From Paenibacillus larvae subsp. larvae (lineage in GTDB: Bacteria > Bacillota > Bacilli > Paenibacillales > NBRC-103111): DNA of 64,000 nt. The stretch lies in NCBI RefSeq assembly GCF_002003265.1, contig NZ_CP019687.1:62001-126000 (forward strand), written 5' to 3'. The translations under genes were made by a program, and so were the position numbers. Below are positions 1 through 7,636 of this stretch, one piece after another (within the stretch, counting starts at the first letter, position 1; each line of letters opens with the position of its first letter). The notes below the pieces were generated by a model. The model had not been told where the DNA came from, did not search any database, and saw only the letters and a list, made by a program, of their open reading frames with translations.

Positions 1-2
1 GA

Positions 3-125
3 GGAAATATGCTGATTGCCGACTATGTCGGACACCGAATATGGCGTGTGTTGCTGATCAGGGAAATATCGAACGGTTACGTACGGATGCCCCTGGAAGA
101 TGCCGAAAACTTTGCGGCATGGTGA
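3..125 (+). CDS. C-terminal end of an unrecognised gene (partial)
   Basis: The frame beginning at base 3 is open and ends with TGA at 123-125, giving 40 residues that include LIADYVGHRIWRV and end in LEDAENFAAW. The stretch reads like the tail of a real protein entering from the left edge. I do not recognise the family, and the piece is too short to assign a function. It converges on the sulfatase gene, and the hairpin at 176-218 lies between the two. A chance open frame remains possible. Confidence 0.4.
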   Translation, partial: GNMLIADYVGHRIWRVLLIREISNGYVRMPLEDAENFAAW

Positions 126-175
126 GAAGTTAACAAACAAACTTTATACCAAAATTCCTCATATAATTAATAAAG

Positions 176-218
176 AAAAAATGACGTGCAACGGTTTCCC
201 GTATACACGTCATTTTTT
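176..218. terminator. Bidirectional Rho-independent terminator
   Basis: A 13-bp inverted repeat (176-188 against 206-218, core ATGACGTG/CACGTCAT) is bounded by an A run on the left and a T run on the right. It can therefore end transcription from either side. It lies 16 bases beyond the stop of the minus-strand LTA synthase-like gene. Confidence 0.85.
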
Positions 219-233
219 GCTTGCTCGAGAGCT

Positions 234-2357
234 TTATTGGCCTGCTTTTACGACGAACTTGTTGGACTTGGAAATCTCTACATCTTTTGTATCGATGATG
301 ACTGTCTGAATTTCCAGATCGCGCGGTTTTTTCACCCATTCTTTAGGAACGGAAGCGATGACCGTATTTTTATCGACGTATTTAGCCGTTACTTTTTCCC
401 CGTTAATCAGGACAGACATTTCGGGAACAAAGACAGAGCCTTTCAGGGTTATAGTTCCATTGCCGCTGCTGTCTGTTTGTACAGGAGAAGCTTCGTTAAT
501 CTTCATTTCTCCGTATCCAAGAACGAAGTTTTGATCAACAATCTTATCTTGGATTGCGGTTTTTTCGTAGCCAAACTGCTGTCCGAACATAATATCGTAT
601 TGCAGCATATTGTACGGTTTCAAATCATCCTTGTTGATTTTCATCTCGTCATACATATTTTCCGGTGGAATAACCGGATATTTTTTGTACATTTCCATGA
701 GGAAATCTGTGTAATAGCTTCCTTCAATCTGCGCCCGGTTTAACATATAAGCTCCCAAGTAAGAAGGGCTCATATGAAGCTGCTCGTTATTTTGGGGAAG
801 AAAGTTATCCCAGACGAAGAACGGCGTGCTATACATTTTGTTCACAAAGTCAGGATCATCTTCCGAGATATACTTGATATCCTTATAAACAGAATAATTG
901 TCGCCCATAAGCGGCAGGTGATCACCAAAGAAAATGATGATTGTAGGTTCCCCTTTTTGGGTGAAATGATCAGTTAACGTTTTGATCATCTTATCCGAAT
1001 CATGGATACCGGTAGTGTATGTTTCAAGAATATCCCTGGATTCTTGGGACATATCTCCGGAAACAGTGAAAGTATTGCCACCGTTACTCGAATAGCGGTC
1101 CTTATCAAAAGGAGCGTGATTCTGCATCGTATTGGCGAAAATAAAAGACGGTTTGTCCGAATTATCAGCTGCTTCTATGATTTTATCCGTTACGGACTTG
1201 TCTGACAAATAGGGGCCCTTATAATCCGGAGTGAAGAACTCTGAACTGATAAAGTTGTGGAATCCGAAGTTCTTGTATACCGTCCGGCTGTTATAAAACC
1301 AGTTATGAAACGGGTTCACCGCTGTCGTATTGTATCCTTTGCGGGCAAAAATGCCGGCAAGTGAATCGACCTCATGGTTCACATACTGGATATAAGCAAG
1401 TGAGCCTTGGGGCATAAACCTCATAGAGTTGCCGGTCAGCACCTCAAACTCAACGTTCGCCGTACCTCCTCCAAATTGTGGAGACAGGATGGTACCATGC
1501 GGATGTGTTTTTTGAACTTCATGAAGCGTAGGAAGCGGGTCTTCATTGAACTTGATGTCTTTAACGATCGTAGGATCCCAGAAAGCTTCGCTAAGAATAA
1601 CAATTACATTCGGTTTCTTGCCGTTATCGGGATAAGACTGTTTCGGAATCCCGTCCACGAGTTTACTAATCGTTTGCTGGCTATAATTCTCGGGTTCGTT
1701 AACAAAAATATAGTCAAGATTCAATGCTGTCGTTAAAATAAGTCCATTACGATCATAGTTTGCAGCCTGGTCCCAAGGAATTGTGTAGGGATCAAAAGCA
1801 CTTCTAATCTTAACAGGCTTGTCATAATATACGCCGGTAAAAATAAGAACAGCTAAGCAGACAAAAATAAGGCGCTCAATCCAGCCTACTTTAATTTTAA
1901 AATTAGGTACTTTGCGGATCAGAATAATGGCTAAAGCAAAATAAACAAATATAACCAGTAGGATCTTCCAATTAACGAGACCATTTAAATATTGCACGAT
2001 ATCCGTTGCTTCACTGGTTTGGAATATATCCCACGGTAAAAGCGGGAGCCCAAGCATTTTAAACTTGATTCCGCTGACCAGACCGACAACAAGTAAAATT
2101 CCGGTTAATATCCAGAAAGCAATGCGCGTTCGGCCAATGAGGGCGGCAAACAGCAGAAACAGTCCAAGCACCATGATATAGTTGAGCAGGAGCTCAAGAG
2201 GCTGCTGGTATACCCAATCAAGTGTCTTATAGACGCTTCCGCGATTGAGATACTCAACTAGCATTTCCATCATCAAAGCAAGAAACAAGATATGAGCTCT
2301 GGTCTTTATATAATTCCAGAGAGCTTTGGGAATTGACGAAAAAGATTGATTCGACAT
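234..2357 (-). CDS. LTA synthase-family sulfatase / phosphoglycerol transferase with C-terminal IPT-like domain
   Basis: A 707-residue membrane enzyme of the LtaS/alkaline-phosphatase superfamily, which transfers glycerol-phosphate from phosphatidylglycerol onto a cell-surface acceptor outside the membrane. Five hydrophobic segments fill about residues 20-180. The extracellular sulfatase domain starts near PNVIVILSEAF (about 248), carries the nucleophile region GGGTANVEFE and ends with the metal motif FFGDHLPLMGD. Residues of roughly 625-700 look like an IPT/TIG immunoglobulin-like module, which classical LtaS lacks. The start is an ATG behind TAAGGGG. It is monocistronic, with its own terminator at 176-218. 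The family is certain; whether the product is lipoteichoic acid or another glycerophosphate polymer is not. Confidence 0.9.
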   Translation of the reverse strand: MSNQSFSSIPKALWNYIKTRAHILFLALMMEMLVEYLNRGSVYKTLDWVYQQPLELLLNYIMVLGLFLLFAALIGRTRIAFWILTGILLVVGLVSGIKFKMLGLPLLPWDIFQTSEATDIVQYLNGLVNWKILLVIFVYFALAIILIRKVPNFKIKVGWIERLIFVCLAVLIFTGVYYDKPVKIRSAFDPYTIPWDQAANYDRNGLILTTALNLDYIFVNEPENYSQQTISKLVDGIPKQSYPDNGKKPNVIVILSEAFWDPTIVKDIKFNEDPLPTLHEVQKTHPHGTILSPQFGGGTANVEFEVLTGNSMRFMPQGSLAYIQYVNHEVDSLAGIFARKGYNTTAVNPFHNWFYNSRTVYKNFGFHNFISSEFFTPDYKGPYLSDKSVTDKIIEAADNSDKPSFIFANTMQNHAPFDKDRYSSNGGNTFTVSGDMSQESRDILETYTTGIHDSDKMIKTLTDHFTQKGEPTIIIFFGDHLPLMGDNYSVYKDIKYISEDDPDFVNKMYSTPFFVWDNFLPQNNEQLHMSPSYLGAYMLNRAQIEGSYYTDFLMEMYKKYPVIPPENMYDEMKINKDDLKPYNMLQYDIMFGQQFGYEKTAIQDKIVDQNFVLGYGEMKINEASPVQTDSSGNGTITLKGSVFVPEMSVLINGEKVTAKYVDKNTVIASVPKEWVKKPRDLEIQTVIIDTKDVEISKSNKFVVKAGQ

Positions 2358-2481
2358 ACTGATACCCCTTAATTATATTAAATAAATAACTTTCTAAGTT
2401 TATCACACATAGGTTATCAAATGAACCCATTTTAACTGATTGTAATAGGAAATCACTATTGAGATTTTTTATAATTAGAAA

Positions 2482-2495
2482 TGAAAGCGCTTGTA
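2482..2495 (+). promoter_or_regulatory. Candidate CcpA cre site
   Basis: TGAAAGCGCTTGTA matches 13 of 14 positions of the catabolite-response element consensus TGWAARCGYTWNCW. It lies about 80 bp upstream of the promoter of the LacI-regulator/fructokinase unit, which suits carbon catabolite control of a sugar gene. Inference only. Confidence 0.45.
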
Positions 2496-2561
2496 ATTGT
2501 TTATAGGTTCCCAGATCGGATAAGACGGGCTATAATCGAGACAGACCCTTTAGGAAAAAGA

Positions 2562-2590
2562 TTGACGGGTCCAAAAGGGATTATTATAAT
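2562..2590 (+). promoter_or_regulatory. SigA promoter of the lacI-type regulator and fructokinase
   Basis: TTGACG at 2562-2567 and a perfect TATAAT at 2585-2590 are separated by 17 bp. The predicted start is near 2597, just before the palindrome at 2607-2618. Confidence 0.75.
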
Positions 2591-2606
2591 AAAGTTAAAC
2601 GATTAC

Positions 2607-2618
2607 GTAAACGTTTAC
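2607..2618 (+). promoter_or_regulatory. LacI-family operator (GTAAACGTTTAC)
   Basis: A perfect 12-bp palindrome with the central CG typical of LacI/GalR operators. It lies about 10-21 bases after the predicted transcription start and directly before the ribosome-binding site of the regulator gene. Autoregulation by roadblock is the natural reading. Confidence 0.7.
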
Positions 2619-2641
2619 CTTTCAAGGAGGACCGATATTTC

Positions 2642-3631
2642 ATGCCGTCCAGTATTAAGGATGTTGCCGGGAAAGCGGGCGTCTCCATTGCTACGGTATC
2701 CCATGTTGTGAATGGAACCCGTTACGTTTCGGAGGAGACCAAAGCCAGAGTCTATAAGGCGATGAAAGAACTCCAATACACTCCCAATTCCGTTGCTAGA
2801 AGTCTTCGCAGCCGTAAATCCAAAACTATTGGTTTTCTGATACCGGATTTTGCCAATACCTTTTATACTTCAATTGCCGAGGGTATTCAGCATGTATTGC
2901 GGCAGAAGGGATATCAATTGATTTTGGGAAATTCCAATGAGGAATTGGAATTGGAACTTGAGCAGCTGCGGATGTTTAACAGCCAGCTGATTGACGGACT
3001 GATCATTGCTTCAACGGCATCTAGTATGAATGAGCTCGAAGGAGTCTTGAAAGGTGATTATCCCGTAGTTCATTTGGATAGAATCCCGCAAGGATGTGAA
3101 CAAGACCGAATTCTCGTAAATAATGATGAAGCCGTTTATGAGGCTGTAAGCGAATTAATCCAAAAAGGCCATTCCCGCATTGGAATGATTGGCGGCCTGG
3201 ATAGGCTGAGTACAACAAAAGAAAGGATAGCCGGTTACCGGAGAGCCTTGGAGGATGCCGGGATTGCCGTTAAGGATTCATTAATCCGGATGGGCAATTC
3301 CAAACAGGATTGCGGCTATGAACTTACCCGGCAGCTCTGTGGGGAGACGGATATGACAGCTCTTTTTGTATCCAATAATCAGATGACACTCGGGGCCCTT
3401 ACCTATTTAAAGGAGCACCGATACCGTATGCCTGAACAGCTCAGTCTTATCGGATTCGACGATTATGAGTGGTCTTTTCTTATGGACCCGCCGCTGTCCG
3501 TTATCCATCAGCCCTGTTTTGAATTAGGCGAGACAGCCGCAAATGTGCTGCTTGAGCGGATTGGACAGCCGCTTTCCAAAGGAAAGGAATACATGCTGCG
3601 GACCATGTTTGTACGAAGAAATTCCTTTTAA
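2642..3631 (+). CDS. LacI/GalR-family transcriptional regulator
   Basis: A 329-residue sugar-responsive repressor. The N-terminal helix-turn-helix (residues about 4-25, IKDVAGKAGVSIATVSHVVN) and hinge helix (SVARSLRSRKS) are followed by a periplasmic-binding-protein-like effector domain starting IGFLIPDF. ATG follows AAGGAGG at 2624-2630. The palindrome just upstream suggests autorepression. The next gene, 39 bp downstream, encodes a ROK-family fructokinase, so fructose, sucrose or a phosphorylated derivative is the likely inducer, although no transporter or hydrolase gene is adjacent. Family certain, ligand inferred. Confidence 0.93.
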   Translation: MPSSIKDVAGKAGVSIATVSHVVNGTRYVSEETKARVYKAMKELQYTPNSVARSLRSRKSKTIGFLIPDFANTFYTSIAEGIQHVLRQKGYQLILGNSNEELELELEQLRMFNSQLIDGLIIASTASSMNELEGVLKGDYPVVHLDRIPQGCEQDRILVNNDEAVYEAVSELIQKGHSRIGMIGGLDRLSTTKERIAGYRRALEDAGIAVKDSLIRMGNSKQDCGYELTRQLCGETDMTALFVSNNQMTLGALTYLKEHRYRMPEQLSLIGFDDYEWSFLMDPPLSVIHQPCFELGETAANVLLERIGQPLSKGKEYMLRTMFVRRNSF

Positions 3632-3670
3632 CTCTATTAGACAAGACAGAATAAATGGAGGATTGTGCCA

Positions 3671-4549
3671 ATGAAGTTATTAGGGGCGGTTGAAGCCGGA
3701 GGAACAAAATTTGTATGCGGGGTCGGAACCGCGGACGGACAAGTCGTGGACCGTGTAAGTTTTCCGACTACAACTCCGGAAGAAACCATGAAACGGGTTA
3801 TAGATTATTTTAAAACAAAAGATATTTCCGCTATGGGGGTCGGATCTTTCGGTCCGGTTGACCCGCGCAAAGACAGTCCTACTTACGGCTATATCACAAG
3901 TACACCCAAGCCTCATTGGGGAGGTTATAACCTGCTTGGAGAACTGAAAAAACATTTTAATGTGCCCATGGAATTTGATACGGATGTAAACGGGGCCGCT
4001 CTGGGAGAAGCAAAATTCGGCGCCGCCAGGGGACTTCTAAGCTGTATGTATATTACGGTAGGAACTGGTATTGGTGCCGGGGCCCTTGTCGATGGGAAGC
4101 TGGTTCACGGTTTGTCCCATCCGGAGATGGGCCACATTCTGGTAAGACGACATCCGGAAGATACATATGAGGGCAAATGCCCCTACCATAAGGATTGTTT
4201 AGAAGGTTTAGCAGCAGGTCCATCCATTGAGGCACGTTGGTCGGTAAAAGGGTCAGAATTAAGCACAGATCACCCTGCCTGGGAGATGATAGCTTACTAC
4301 TTGGCTCAAGCCATGATGAACTACATTCTTATTCTTTCCCCGGAAAAAATGATTATGGGCGGAGGAGTAATGAAACAAAAACAGCTGTTCCCCCTGATTC
4401 ATCGGAACCTGTTCGAAATACTGAACGGCTATATTCAAAACGATGCCATTCTGAAAAACATCGAAGAGTATATTGTGTATCCCGAACTTGGTGATCATGC
4501 AGGATTATGCGGTGCACTCGCTCTGGCGGCACTTGCACTGGAATCATAA
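3671..4549 (+). CDS. ROK-family fructokinase
   Basis: A 292-residue ATP-dependent sugar kinase of the ROK family, converting fructose to fructose 6-phosphate. The phosphate-binding loop is GAVEAGGTKF at the N-terminus and the second ATP motif is TVGTGIGAG. The zinc-binding segment of ROK kinases appears as HILVRRHPEDTYEGKC followed by PYHKDC. The segment GSFGPVDP is typical of the ScrK/GmuE fructokinase branch. ATG 3671 has TGGAGG nine bases upstream; an in-frame GTG at 3665 lies too close to that site. It is probably cotranscribed with the LacI-type gene and ends at the hairpin at 4562-4601. Confidence 0.88.
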   Translation: MKLLGAVEAGGTKFVCGVGTADGQVVDRVSFPTTTPEETMKRVIDYFKTKDISAMGVGSFGPVDPRKDSPTYGYITSTPKPHWGGYNLLGELKKHFNVPMEFDTDVNGAALGEAKFGAARGLLSCMYITVGTGIGAGALVDGKLVHGLSHPEMGHILVRRHPEDTYEGKCPYHKDCLEGLAAGPSIEARWSVKGSELSTDHPAWEMIAYYLAQAMMNYILILSPEKMIMGGGVMKQKQLFPLIHRNLFEILNGYIQNDAILKNIEEYIVYPELGDHAGLCGALALAALALES

Positions 4550-4561
4550 TCAGGTTTAAGG

Positions 4562-4601
4562 CCCCTCTTTTTCCCTTGATGGAAAGAAGAGGGGTTTTTT
4601 T
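4562..4601 (+). terminator. Rho-independent terminator after fructokinase
   Basis: CCCCTCTT (4562-4569) pairs with AAGAGGGG (4587-4594), followed by seven T residues. Confidence 0.9.
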
Positions 4602-4706
4602 GTAAACGAAAAAAATGGATAAAAAAGGGTTGCTGAATTCTCTTTACTGTTATACAATAATTTTAATTATATAAATTCTGTATTATAACAACGGGAGGCG
4701 TGGAAA

Positions 4707-4937
4707 ATGTACGATTGTTATCATTGTCACGGTTATGGGGAAATGGAATGTCTATCCTGTGATGGCAAAGGGTTCAGAAAAGAAATCAGCTGTAAAGACT
4801 GTAATTGTACGGGATTGGTTCTATGTCCCCGCTGTGAGGGGAAAGGCATGCTGGAAATTGACTTTAACGAATGTGATTCAATGGAGGAGATGGTCCGGGC
4901 AGTTTATATGAATCCGGTTTATACACGAGGCAGGTAA
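4707..4937 (+). CDS. Small CXXCXGXG zinc-finger protein (DnaJ-type)
   Basis: A 76-residue protein whose first 52 residues are CXXC pairs resembling the DnaJ cysteine-rich domain: CYHCHGYG, CLSCDGKG, CKDCNCTG and CPRCEGKG, which would bind two zinc ions. No J domain or substrate-binding domain is present, so it is a stand-alone zinc domain. The tail is acidic and ends in YTRGR. ATG follows CGGGAGG. Similar mini-proteins occur in Bacillales without a settled role; protein-protein or redox function would be a guess. The gene is isolated between two terminators. Confidence 0.8.
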   Translation: MYDCYHCHGYGEMECLSCDGKGFRKEISCKDCNCTGLVLCPRCEGKGMLEIDFNECDSMEEMVRAVYMNPVYTRGR

Positions 4938-4973
4938 CAGAAATCGGAGGGACGATCCTTCATCTTATCTGTG

Positions 4974-5009
4974 AAAATAAAAATAGCTGCCGAGATAATC
5001 TCGACAGCT
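4974..5009 (-). terminator. Terminator downstream of glyQS
   Basis: On the minus strand AGCTG-T-CGAGA pairs with TCTCG-G-CAGCT (4985-5009, one internal mismatch). ATTTTTATTTT follows. Confidence 0.8.
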
Positions 5010-5044
5010 TGTCAAACAATCGTTTTCTGGTGGTTATTTACTTA

Positions 5045-6427
5045 TTACCACTTTATTTTGCTCTCAAGGAATGCTTTCAGTTCGCTTATCGGCATTCTTT
5101 GCTGCTGCATGGTATCGCGGTCGCGGACAGTGACCTGGCCATCTTCTACAGAATCAAAATCATAGGTGATGCAGAACGGAGTCCCGATTTCGTCTTGACG
5201 GCGGTAGCGTTTGCCGATGGAACCTGCATCATCATATTCTACCATGAAATCCTGGGATAAATCCCGGAAAACCTTGCCTGCACTTTCCGCCAGTTTTTTG
5301 GACAGAGGGAAGATTGCAGCTTTAACAGGTGCGATAGCCGGATGGAAGTGCAGCACGTTCCGGCTATCCCCGCCATCGAGTTCCTGCTCTTCATATGCGT
5401 TAATCAGGAAAGCCAGGGTTACGCGGTCGGCACCAAGAGACGGTTCAATGCAGTAAGGGACATACTTTTCACCGGTTTCCTGGTCATGGAAATGGAAATC
5501 TTCACCGGAATGTTCCATGTGTCTTATTAAGTCAAAATCGGTGCGGTCGGCGATTCCCCATAATTCTCCCCAACCAAACGGAAATTTGTATTCGATATCG
5601 CTGGTAGCGTTGCTGTAGTGGGAAAGTTCTTCCTTGTCATGATCACGAAGACGCATATTTGCTTCCTTCATTCCCAGACTCAGCAGCCAGTTTCTACAGA
5701 ATTCCCGCCAGTAGGAGAACCATTCCAGATCTTCGCCCGGTTTGCAGAAGAATTCCAGTTCCATCTGTTCGAATTCACGGGTACGGAACGTGAAATTTCC
5801 GGGCGTAATCTCGTTACGGAAGCTTTTGCCGATTTGGCCGATTCCAAACGGCAGCTTTTTACGCATAGTGCGCTGTACATTTTTGAAATTGACGAAGATC
5901 CCCTGAGCCGTTTCCGGACGGAGATAAATCTCGTTTGTACTGGAAGCCGTGACACCCTGATGGGTTTTGAACATCAGATTGAACTGGCGGATATCGGTAT
6001 AGTCGAAGGCCCCGCACTCCGGACAGACAATATGATGTTTTTCAATCAGGTCTTTCATCTGGTCGAAGGTCATGCCGTCTACTATCAGCTCGATTCCTTT
6101 GGCATTCAAGGCATCTTCAATCAGTTTGTCCGCGCGGTGGCGGGCTTTACATTGTTTGCAATCGATCATAGGATCGTTGAAGTTGCCCACATGACCTGAA
6201 GCAACCCAGGTTTGCGGATTCATCAGAATAGCGGCATCCAGCCCTACATTATAAGGGGATTCCTGTATGAATTTTTTCCACCATGCTCTTTTGATATTGT
6301 TCTTCAGTTCAACACCAAGCGGGCCATAATCCCAAGTGTTGGCCAAGCCGCCGTAAATGTCCGACCCCGGAAAAATAAACCCCCGGTGTTTGGCAACCGC
6401 AACAATCTGATCCATCGTTACTGTCAT
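5045..6427 (-). CDS. glyQS: Glycyl-tRNA synthetase, homodimeric type
   Basis: A 460-residue class II aminoacyl-tRNA synthetase charging tRNA-Gly, of the single-chain alpha2 type found in Bacillales, not the alpha2beta2 GlyQ/GlyS type. The N-terminus reads [17 protein letters not shown] zinc motif CKQC...CPEC is inserted, motif 2 is [10 protein letters not shown], and motif 3 is [14 protein letters not shown]. The C-terminal anticodon-binding domain begins near [15 protein letters not shown] 6427 lies eight bases from GGAAAGGAG. Expression is controlled by the T-box leader at 6447-6722. Confidence 0.97.
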   Translation of the reverse strand: MTVTMDQIVAVAKHRGFIFPGSDIYGGLANTWDYGPLGVELKNNIKRAWWKKFIQESPYNVGLDAAILMNPQTWVASGHVGNFNDPMIDCKQCKARHRADKLIEDALNAKGIELIVDGMTFDQMKDLIEKHHIVCPECGAFDYTDIRQFNLMFKTHQGVTASSTNEIYLRPETAQGIFVNFKNVQRTMRKKLPFGIGQIGKSFRNEITPGNFTFRTREFEQMELEFFCKPGEDLEWFSYWREFCRNWLLSLGMKEANMRLRDHDKEELSHYSNATSDIEYKFPFGWGELWGIADRTDFDLIRHMEHSGEDFHFHDQETGEKYVPYCIEPSLGADRVTLAFLINAYEEQELDGGDSRNVLHFHPAIAPVKAAIFPLSKKLAESAGKVFRDLSQDFMVEYDDAGSIGKRYRRQDEIGTPFCITYDFDSVEDGQVTVRDRDTMQQQRMPISELKAFLESKIKW

Positions 6428-6446
6428 TGTTCATTCTCCTTTCCAA

Positions 6447-6722
6447 CCATAAAAAAACCCCCGTCGCCAGGCATCTGAATGCCTAGGGACGGGAGCACTG
6501 CACCCGCGGTTCCACCCTAGTTGATACCTTGCCTTGTAAAGCATGGCATCCCCTTTTGGTTTTGGTTCAGCTCGGGACTGCCGTTTCCCTGATTCTTTTT
6601 CCGGGCTTTCACCCTCCCCGGATCGCTTGATGAAAGAGGAGTCAGGTACTATTGGTCCTTCATTGCCGACTATATAAGATTCCTGCACCCTAATATGCAG
6701 GTTTGCGACGGTTATATGCTTC
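6447..6722 (-). promoter_or_regulatory. Glycine T-box leader of glyQS
   Basis: On the minus strand the T-box core GGGTGGAACCGCGGG lies at about 6502-6520. A terminator hairpin (CCCGTC.../...GACGGGGG then seven Ts, about 6449-6495) lies between it and the glyQS start. Uncharged tRNA-Gly would pair with the T-box bulge and stabilise the antiterminator. A GGC that could serve as specifier occurs on the minus strand at 6665-6667, but I did not fold stem I. Confidence 0.9.
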
Positions 6723-6752
6723 ATAGTAGCAAGACGCTTATACGTCTGTCAA
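6723..6752 (-). promoter_or_regulatory. SigA promoter of the glyQS T-box transcript
   Basis: On the minus strand TTGACA (6752-6747) and TACTAT (6728-6723) are 18 bp apart. The promoter overlaps the last codons of the upstream response-regulator gene. Confidence 0.7.
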
Positions 6753-7486
6753 GCGGGCATTTGCCGGCGTCTGTAACTTATATCCTAACCCGCGGATCGT
6801 GATTAAATACTGCGGATGGGCAGGATCATCCTCAATTTTTTCCCTCAGCCTTCTTAAATGTACCATAAGCGTATTATCCAAGCCCAAATAAGATTCTTCC
6901 CATACACATTCGTACAATGTCCCTTACTGAAGATCTGTCCCGGAAAATGAAGAAAAAAGAGAAGCAGCTGATATTCTTTAGATGTAAGGTGGACAGAAAG
7001 ACCGTTTTTGAAAATCCTTTTGTCTGCCTCGTAAACAGTAAGGGCATCCAACCGGTAGACCTTCTGGGCGGTCCCTCCCTGATGGGAGAAAAGTTGAATC
7101 AGACAATTCCTGACACCCTTTATGAATTCTTCCCTGGTAAAAGGAATGGAGCCCAATATTACTTTTTCCTCTATCCGTATAACTTTTTTCCATGCCGGGT
7201 CGTCTTTCGGAATCAGACAGAGAATAACTGCGTCACTGTATTTTCTCAACAAATAAAAAAGAGAATATCCGTTCATATCCGGCACAGGAGCTGGGACGAT
7301 AATTAAAGAATAGGACCTGGCTTTACACAGCTGGATGCCATCGCTCCCTCTTGCTGTTCTTTCTATATGAAGAAAACCTTCTTCTTTTAGATACGTTTCC
7401 ATCAAATCCAGATTCTGTTGCTGCTCTTCAATCAGTAAAATGGGCAGATTCATGTAAGCGGAGTGATTGGAAGACAAATTCATCAC
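6738..7486 (-). pseudogene. OmpR/PhoB-type response regulator with degenerate receiver, frameshifted
   Basis: The first frame gives a receiver-like domain and the start of a winged-helix output domain, then leaves the family after GQIFSKG near base 6915. The frame shifted by one resumes exactly with TLYECVWEE and LGLDNTLMVHLRRLREKI, ending at TAA 6738-6740 after RGLGYK. One missing base, most simply GGG for GGGG, explains the break. The receiver is also atypical: the acidic pair is LIEEQ, and the phospho-acceptor position in LIIVPAPVPDMNG is Pro instead of Asp, so phosphorylation is not expected. No histidine kinase gene is adjacent. The start is uncertain (GTG 7486, ATG 7483 or an internal TTG). 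Confidence 0.82.
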
Positions 7487-7636
7487 CTCATTTCACATTA
7501 GTACTATCCTTCGCTACATGCCTTGAAATTCCTTTATTTAGCGGACGAAGAGGGCGGACTGGGAGACAGGACTTTTCTTTTGGGAAAGCATTCGTTAGAC
7601 TGGAGGTAGCTGTATCGGAATAAAAGGAGAGTTGAA

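Noticed and set aside
2481-2711. Plus-strand ORF across the lacI-type promoter
   Set aside because: Spans promoter and operator and lacks a ribosome-binding site.
5618-6199. 193-codon open frame antisense to glyQS
   Set aside because: Shadow of a highly conserved gene on the other strand; no ribosome-binding site and no family resemblance.
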